Assembly (NCBI GenBank): GCA_942493315.1
Contig: OW818690.1
Coordinates: 2,232,001-2,296,000 of the forward strand
DNA: 64,000 nucleotides
Direction of reading: 5' to 3'
From: UBA5429 sp942493315
GTDB taxonomy: Bacteria; Bacteroidota; Bacteroidia; Bacteroidales; WCHB1-69
Shown in pieces: positions 59,841 through 64,000 of this stretch (the stretch's first letter is position 1; every line of letters starts with the position of its first letter). The notes below the pieces were generated by a model, which was not told where the DNA came from, ran no database searches, and was given only the letters and a program-made list of their open reading frames with translations. A program made the position numbers and the translations under genes.

Positions 59841-60707
59841 ATGAAAAAATTTTATCTAATTCTTACAGTTATTTTCTTCTTTATCAATTATTTAAACGCT
59901 CAGGATACCGTTTATATTGATATATCTCCCGGAAAAGGAATGGATGTGGAATCGTGTTCCATTTCACCTGATCAAAATTATGAACCCAGATATTTTATTA
60001 ATACGTATGCCTGGACTATTGGTGGAACCCTTAATATTAGTAGAGGATTTTTACAATTTGATTTATCATCCTTACCTGCAAATTGCAATCTTCTTGAAGC
60101 CAAATTGTTCTTATATGGAACAACATTACTAAATCATTCCGGAGAAAATGCAACTAAAGTTACCAGAATTACAGAACCATGGGTATCAACAACTTTAACT
60201 CATAATAACCAACCAGGGTATACCAATACTGATTCTGCCGTGATCCCGACAACCACTTTGCCTTATCAGGATGTTGAAGTAGATGTAACAGCAATGACCC
60301 AATATATGGTTTTACACCCAAGTGAAAGATATGGTTATAGATTGGCATTAGTTGATGAAACTATATATAAAATTTTTGCATTTTGTTGTTCAGAAACTAC
60401 TGACCCAACCAAAAGACCCAAATTGATGTTGGTAACAAATGGATATACTTCCGTGAATCAATATTCAGTTGAAAACATCTCCATTTCCCCTAATCCTGTA
60501 GCTAATAGTTTGAAAATTGAAGGATTTAGTAATGACGATCAAATTTCCATTCAACTATTTTCCACATTGGGACAATTAGTGTATTCCAATCCACAGTTTG
60601 ATCCATCCCAAACATTAGATGTAAGCTCTATTGAAAATGGTTTCTATTTTATGAAAATGGTTCAAAATGGACAATCCATCACTAAAAAAGTAGTGATTCA
60701 AAAATAG
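59841..60707 (+). CDS. DNRLRE-domain protein with T9SS type A sorting domain
   Basis: The 288-residue protein has a signal peptide (MKKFYLILTVIFFFINYLNAQ), a DNRLRE-type beta domain (about 22-205, with LNISRGFLQFDLSSLPANCNLLEAKLFLYG, ITEPWVSTTLTHNNQP and the late PKLMLV strand) and a type A sorting domain (ISISPNPVANSLKIEG to KVVIQK). Such domains are surface stalk or adhesion modules. It is monocistronic and followed by repeat DNA. Confidence 0.85.
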   Translation: MKKFYLILTVIFFFINYLNAQDTVYIDISPGKGMDVESCSISPDQNYEPRYFINTYAWTIGGTLNISRGFLQFDLSSLPANCNLLEAKLFLYGTTLLNHSGENATKVTRITEPWVSTTLTHNNQPGYTNTDSAVIPTTTLPYQDVEVDVTAMTQYMVLHPSERYGYRLALVDETIYKIFAFCCSETTDPTKRPKLMLVTNGYTSVNQYSVENISISPNPVANSLKIEGFSNDDQISIQLFSTLGQLVYSNPQFDPSQTLDVSSIENGFYFMKMVQNGQSITKKVVIQK

Positions 60708-61047
60708 ATTACGAAGTTTGATTCGCGAATTAGCAGAATTTTTTTTTATTTCACAATGTTTCACAGTGTTAAAAGATGTATCACAGTGTTTTTTGAGCTA
60801 TTAGGTTTTGGGTTTTGGTCTTAGTCGTTTATCGAGCACACGAGCACATTGAGCACATTGAGCATTCGAGCATTCGAGCACATTGAGCACATTGAGCATT
60901 CGAGCATTCGAGCACATGAGCATATTGAGCACATTGAGCACATGAGCATTTGAGCATTTGAAAATTATAAATATAGAAAAATCAATAATAAAGTAATAAA
61001 ATATAAAATAAATATCATAATATCAATAAATATATCATTTTTATTTG
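60708..61047. repeat. Spacer with TCACAGTGTT words and a GAGCAYWC array
   Basis: Positions 60750-60792 hold three degenerate TTTCACAGTGTT words. Positions 60834-60960 hold roughly fourteen 8- or 9-base units, GAGCACATT, GAGCATTC, GAGCACAT and variants. I see no frame or RNA gene. The remainder up to the promoter at 61048 is plain AT-rich sequence. Confidence 0.85.
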
Positions 61048-61055
61048 TACTTTTG
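61048..61055 (+). promoter_or_regulatory. -7 box (TACTTTTG) for the hipBA operon
   Basis: TAnnTTTG match 21 bases before the ATG at 61077. In characterised pairs HipB represses at this place; no clear operator palindrome is visible here. Confidence 0.65.
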
Positions 61056-61076
61056 CTTTTTAATAAATAATATAAG

Positions 61077-61382
61077 ATGGATTGGAATAGTTTAAGCAAT
61101 ACTCAGATCAATCATGAGATCGGAAAAAGAATTAAACAACTTAGGCTTCAGAAGAGAATAACACAAAAAGAACTTGCTGAAAAAGCCGGAATTAGTCTAT
61201 TTACTGTTTCCAACATTGAAAAAGGAAACAATATTTCATTACATTTATTGATTGCTGTTTTTAGAGTATTAAAAATAGTAAACAATTTAGAACAATTATT
61301 ACCGGAGATAGAGATTAGTCCTGTACAGATATTAAAATTAAAGGGAAATACTCCTAAAAGGGTTAAAAAACCAAAATTATAA
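61077..61382 (+). CDS. HipB-like XRE-family antitoxin/repressor
   Basis: The 101-residue protein has an XRE helix-turn-helix (about residues 13-68: IGKRIKQLRLQKRITQKELAEKAGISLFTVSNIEKGNNISLHLL, shown here in overlapping parts) with the usual Q-ELA-AGIS-TVS-IE pattern and a short basic tail. It is expected to bind the operon promoter and the HipA-like protein. One base separates its stop from the hipA ATG, typical for toxin-antitoxin pairs. Confidence 0.85.
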   Translation: MDWNSLSNTQINHEIGKRIKQLRLQKRITQKELAEKAGISLFTVSNIEKGNNISLHLLIAVFRVLKIVNNLEQLLPEIEISPVQILKLKGNTPKRVKKPKL

Positions 61383-61383
61383 A

Positions 61384-62673
61384 ATGGAAAATATTGTAAA
61401 AATTAAACTTTGGGATGAATATATTGCTGTCTTATTTTGGAACAAAGATAAAGAATATGGCGTGATTGAGTTTTTAGACTCTTTTATTCAAAAAAAAATT
61501 AATCTATCCCCTCTACAAATACCACTTGAAAATTTGCTTAGAGGGGAGAAAATATATTCTTTTCCTGAATTAAAAGGTAAAACTTTTAAAGGATTACCCG
61601 GATTAATTGCTGATTCTCTTCCCGATGATTATGGAAATAGTGTAATTGATGAATGGTTTTTATCAAAGAAAATTCCCATCGATATAAATCCAGTAGTTCG
61701 ATTATGCTATATTGGAAAAAGAGGAATGGGGGCATTAGAATTTGAACCTGCTATAAAAGATGATCAATTAGATGAATCATCAAAAATTGAAATTTCTGAA
61801 TTGGTAGATTTAGCTAGTCAAGTATTGAATCAAAGAACGCAATTTCAAATTGATATCAACCATCCTAATATAAATATTTCGGATATTTTGAAAGTTGGAA
61901 CTTCTGCAGGAGGCGCAAAACCAAAAGCTATTATTGCATTAAATGAAATTACCGGTGAAGTAAGATCTGGTCAAGTTAAAGCACCGGAAGGATTTACTTA
62001 CTGGATTTTAAAATTTGATGGTGTTGAAGGCGGTAAAATTAAAGAGAATCCTATGGGAATTGGTCGAATTGAGTACGCTTATTATAAAATGGCTTTAGAT
62101 TGTTCTATTAACATTTCTGAATCAAGGCTTTTGCAGGATCATGATAGAGCACATTATATGACTAAACGATTTGACAGAACGCCAAATGGTGAAAAAATTC
62201 ATACACAAACATGGTGTGGATTAGCTCATTTCGATAGAGATGAAAGGTATTCTTATGAACAGCTTTTTAAAACAATGAGACAATTGTATCTCTCTTATCC
62301 GGATTTTGAACAAATGTATAGAAGAATGGTGTTCAATGTCTTAGCCAGAAATCATGATGATCATACCAAAAATCACTCTTTTATAATGGATAACTCCGGA
62401 GAATGGAGTTTAGCACCGGCTTATGATCTTTGTTATTCTTATTCTCCATCAGGCTTTTGGACGAACAAACATCAGCTTTCAATGAATGGCAAACGAGAAG
62501 ATTTTAATAAAGAAGATCTTTTAAAAGTTGGATTTAATTTTGATATTAAAAATCCAAAAATAATCATTGATCAAATTGAAGATTGTGTTTCAAATTGGAA
62601 TTATTACGCTAAAGAGGCTCAAGTTCCGGATGCATATTCCCAAGTAATTCGGAAAAACATAAGAAAACTATAG
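61384..62673 (+). CDS. HipA-family serine/threonine kinase (toxin-like)
   Basis: The 429-residue protein is full length for HipA (E. coli: 440). The N-subdomain contains GLPGLIADSLPDDYGN (71-85), the nucleotide loop is VGTSAGGAKPKA (171-182), and the kinase core is ARNHDDHTKNHSF (321-333), in which Asp325 and His327 align with the catalytic Asp309 and His311 of E. coli HipA. APAYDLC gives metal-binding Asp348. E. coli HipA phosphorylates glutamyl-tRNA synthetase; the target here is unknown. All key residues are present, so the kinase should be active. It is translationally close to the HipB-like gene. Confidence 0.88.
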   Translation: MENIVKIKLWDEYIAVLFWNKDKEYGVIEFLDSFIQKKINLSPLQIPLENLLRGEKIYSFPELKGKTFKGLPGLIADSLPDDYGNSVIDEWFLSKKIPIDINPVVRLCYIGKRGMGALEFEPAIKDDQLDESSKIEISELVDLASQVLNQRTQFQIDINHPNINISDILKVGTSAGGAKPKAIIALNEITGEVRSGQVKAPEGFTYWILKFDGVEGGKIKENPMGIGRIEYAYYKMALDCSINISESRLLQDHDRAHYMTKRFDRTPNGEKIHTQTWCGLAHFDRDERYSYEQLFKTMRQLYLSYPDFEQMYRRMVFNVLARNHDDHTKNHSFIMDNSGEWSLAPAYDLCYSYSPSGFWTNKHQLSMNGKREDFNKEDLLKVGFNFDIKNPKIIIDQIEDCVSNWNYYAKEAQVPDAYSQVIRKNIRKL

Positions 62674-63057
62674 GAATGAAAAATGAAATATTTTTTTTGT
62701 TTCACGATGTTTCATAGTGAATGTCAATAGTCGATAGTCAATAGTCGATAGTCAATGGTCGATAGTCAATGGTCAATAGTCAATGGTCAATGGTAGATAG
62801 TCGATAGTCAATGGTCGATAGTGCTGAAAATCTGATTTTGGGTTTAAGGTTAAAATGTTTAAGGTTTAAGGGTTTAAATGTTTAAGGTTTAAGGGTTTAA
62901 ATGTTTAAGGTTTAAGGGTTTAAATGTTTAAGGTTTAATGATGTTTCAACTTTCAACTTTAAACAGCGTAGCGTTCAACTTTCAACCTTTCAACAGCACA
63001 GCGTTGTATTTATTTTAGTTAATAAACAGAAAACTAACAGATTAAAACACATTTGCC
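62674..63057. repeat. Spacer of three successive tandem word arrays
   Basis: Positions 62723-62822 are AGTCAATAGTCGAT-type 7-base words (about fourteen). Positions 62855-62940 are 3.7 copies of a 23-base unit containing ATGTTTAAGGTTTAAGGG. Positions 62943-63006 are TTTCAACTTTCAAC words interrupted by AGCGTAGCGTT and CAGCACAGCGTT. No coding potential is seen. Confidence 0.88.
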
Positions 63058-63276
63058 CTTTGCCCTTGGCTTATTAAAACCGCTTGCGGTTTTTCGCGTT
63101 AGGGATGTGGAGGGCGCGAAGCGGTACGAACCGGAACGAGCGCCGTGATGTTTGAACTGTTGTGGGGATCAATATCTTAAGCGAAGTGCGGTGAAGTACG
63201 GGAGCGAAGCGGACCCCGGAACAAGCCCGACGGCAGCCGGGTTGGGTTGTGGGTGGGATGGTGCCGGAACGCCCAA
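63058..63276. repeat. GC-rich dispersed element, third and more distant copy
   Basis: This block is GC-rich against an AT-rich background. It contains a perfect AAAACCGCTTGCGGTTTT palindrome (63076-63093), then GCGTTAGGGATG and ends CGGAACGCCC. Reverse complemented, it starts GGGCGTTCC and ends near CATCCCTAACGCG, the same frame as copies A and B (GGGCATTCC to CCCTAATGCG). It is followed, like copy B, by the GATAATAAGCTAAT module. No frame is credible. Confidence 0.7.
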
Positions 63277-63277
63277 G

Positions 63278-63404
63278 TTAATAAGCTAATATGTTAATGA
63301 GATAATAAGCTAATTAATGAATAATGAATAATGAGCACATGAACAATCGAGCACATGAGCAATCGAGCATTCGAGCATTCGAGCATTCGAGCACACGAGC
63401 ACAC
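63278..63404. repeat. GATAATAAGCTAAT module plus GAGCAYWC array
   Basis: Positions 63278-63314 match 12138-12174 at 33 of 37 places. AATGAATAATGA words and a run of about nine GAGCAYWC-type units (63333-63404) follow and reach the next gene's stop codon. The order is the same as at 12120-12215. Confidence 0.8.
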
Positions 63405-63407
63405 GAT

Positions 63408-64000
63408 TCACTCTTTTGTCCAGATCCTCACATTCAGATTGAGCTCTTTAATGATGATGGCGTTGAGCATGAATAGGTTATAGATGAGGCCCATATCTTC
63501 GAAATTGGCACCTGACTTGAAAATGTTAGGTTCAAAAAGATTTTCAGTGAAACTTACCGCACAATAAACCCGCGAACCGATGAAAGAGATGTGCATCTGC
63601 TTATTGTATTGCTTCTGAATGTTCACCAATGCCTCCATAATGACCGGCGTTAAAATATAACGCGCTTCAATCTGGTCTGTAGCATGAACGACAAAAAGTT
63701 TTTCAAATTCCGGATTTTCAAGTTTGACCAATTCCCCTTTGGAGCTAAACTGTAATTTTTGTCCCCATTTACCAAATAATTTTTCCGCAAAATCGGGGGC
63801 TATGTAAGTTTCTCCTTTGATATTTTTATTGAAATCAGCATGGAAAAACATCCCTTTGAATATGGTGTGCCAGTGCTCCTGAACCCCTCCATTTTTGGTA
63901 TAGGTGACTGTTCTGTATTCGGTATGAAATTCGGAACATCTGAAGTCGGTTTTCTCGATTTGTCCTGAAATCAGATCATCCCCTTTGTAACGATCAACAC
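63408..64000 (-). CDS. DUF3137-domain protein, C-terminal part (runs off the window)
   Basis: The frame stays open from the stop at 63408 to the window edge, about 197 codons. Residues upstream of an internal Met include SGQIEKTDFRCSEFHTEYRT and GVQEHWHTIFKGMFFHADFN, followed by KFEKLF-like FEKLFVVHATDQIEARYILTPVIMEALV and MHISFIGSRVYCAV. This is the DUF3137 pattern: FKGxFFxADFN, then a C-terminal domain with DQIEARYILTP. The N-terminal membrane part normally present would lie beyond 64000. The function of the family is unknown. Confidence 0.85.
   Translation of the reverse strand, partial: VDRYKGDDLISGQIEKTDFRCSEFHTEYRTVTYTKNGGVQEHWHTIFKGMFFHADFNKNIKGETYIAPDFAEKLFGKWGQKLQFSSKGELVKLENPEFEKLFVVHATDQIEARYILTPVIMEALVNIQKQYNKQMHISFIGSRVYCAVSFTENLFEPNIFKSGANFEDMGLIYNLFMLNAIIIKELNLNVRIWTKE

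Noticed and set aside
61384..62673. HipA nucleotide loop SAGGAKPK as an inactivating change
   Set aside because: SAGGA(R/K)PK is, to my knowledge, a common variant in HipA-like kinases, and the catalytic residues are intact.
62855..62940. Telomere-like sequence (TTTAAGGG resembles eukaryotic TTTAGGG)
   Set aside because: It is internal, only about 3.7 units long and one of several word arrays; there is no sign of a chromosome end.

Overview
The window looks like a chromosomal segment of an AT-rich Bacteroidota, probably Flavobacteriales-like although I cannot fix the lineage. Three things point there. Most genes are preceded by a TAnnTTTG box, the -7 element read by the phylum's primary sigma factor. 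At least ten products carry type IX secretion (T9SS) sorting domains. Several genes belong to families typical of the phylum (DUF4199, DUF5606, YfhO, a long-form urocanase). I found no tRNA, rRNA or CRISPR array.

Layout. 1-3750: a methyltransferase, then a four-gene operon (C-terminal transketolase half, ECF sigma factor, membrane protein that may be its anti-sigma factor, small secreted protein) ending in a clear terminator. 3766-10081: the fused str/S10 ribosomal operon rpsL-rpsG-fusA-rpsJ-rplC-rplD-rplW-rplB-rpsS. It stops after rpsS at a strong palindromic terminator; rplV, rpsC and the rest of the S10/spc genes are not in the window. 10121-12174: a repeat nest in which an IS1595-like insertion sequence with 47-bp inverted ends sits between two inverted ~250-bp GC-rich elements. 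12260-26406: three tandem giant T9SS adhesins sharing an N-terminal module, a CUB-like domain, HYR and SprB-type repeats, a PKD domain and a gliding-motility C-terminal domain. 26457-41181: mostly housekeeping, including an EamA transporter, a DUF4199 protein, an outer-membrane protein, a hutU-lipoprotein-DUF5606 operon, a YfhO-GT2-YitT operon, a methyltransferase and an Na+/H+ antiporter-like carrier. 41456-52704: a second surface-protein cluster with three IgGFc-binding-like proteins bearing gliding C-terminal domains and two FISUMP/T9SS type A pairs. 52711-58304: a surface-glycan gene set (GT11, DUF268, FkbM, two further glycosyltransferases, a methyltransferase). 58306-60707: two more T9SS type A proteins (LamG and DNRLRE). 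61077-62673: a HipB/HipA pair set between repeat-rich spacers. 63408-64000: the 3' part of a DUF3137 gene.

How it fits together. The dominant theme is the cell surface: secreted adhesins and repeat proteins exported by T9SS, next to glycosyltransferases that could build the polysaccharide that anchors or decorates them. The second theme is intergenic DNA built from short-word tandem arrays (GTTCGAY, AGTCRAT, GAGCAYWC, a 14-mer and a 23-mer), a GATAATAAGCTAAT module and GC-rich elements, reused in different combinations at several spacers. Together with the repeat nest where the ribosomal operon breaks, this mosaic is the least explained part of the window. The -7 boxes also let me move several start codons downstream of the longest open frame.
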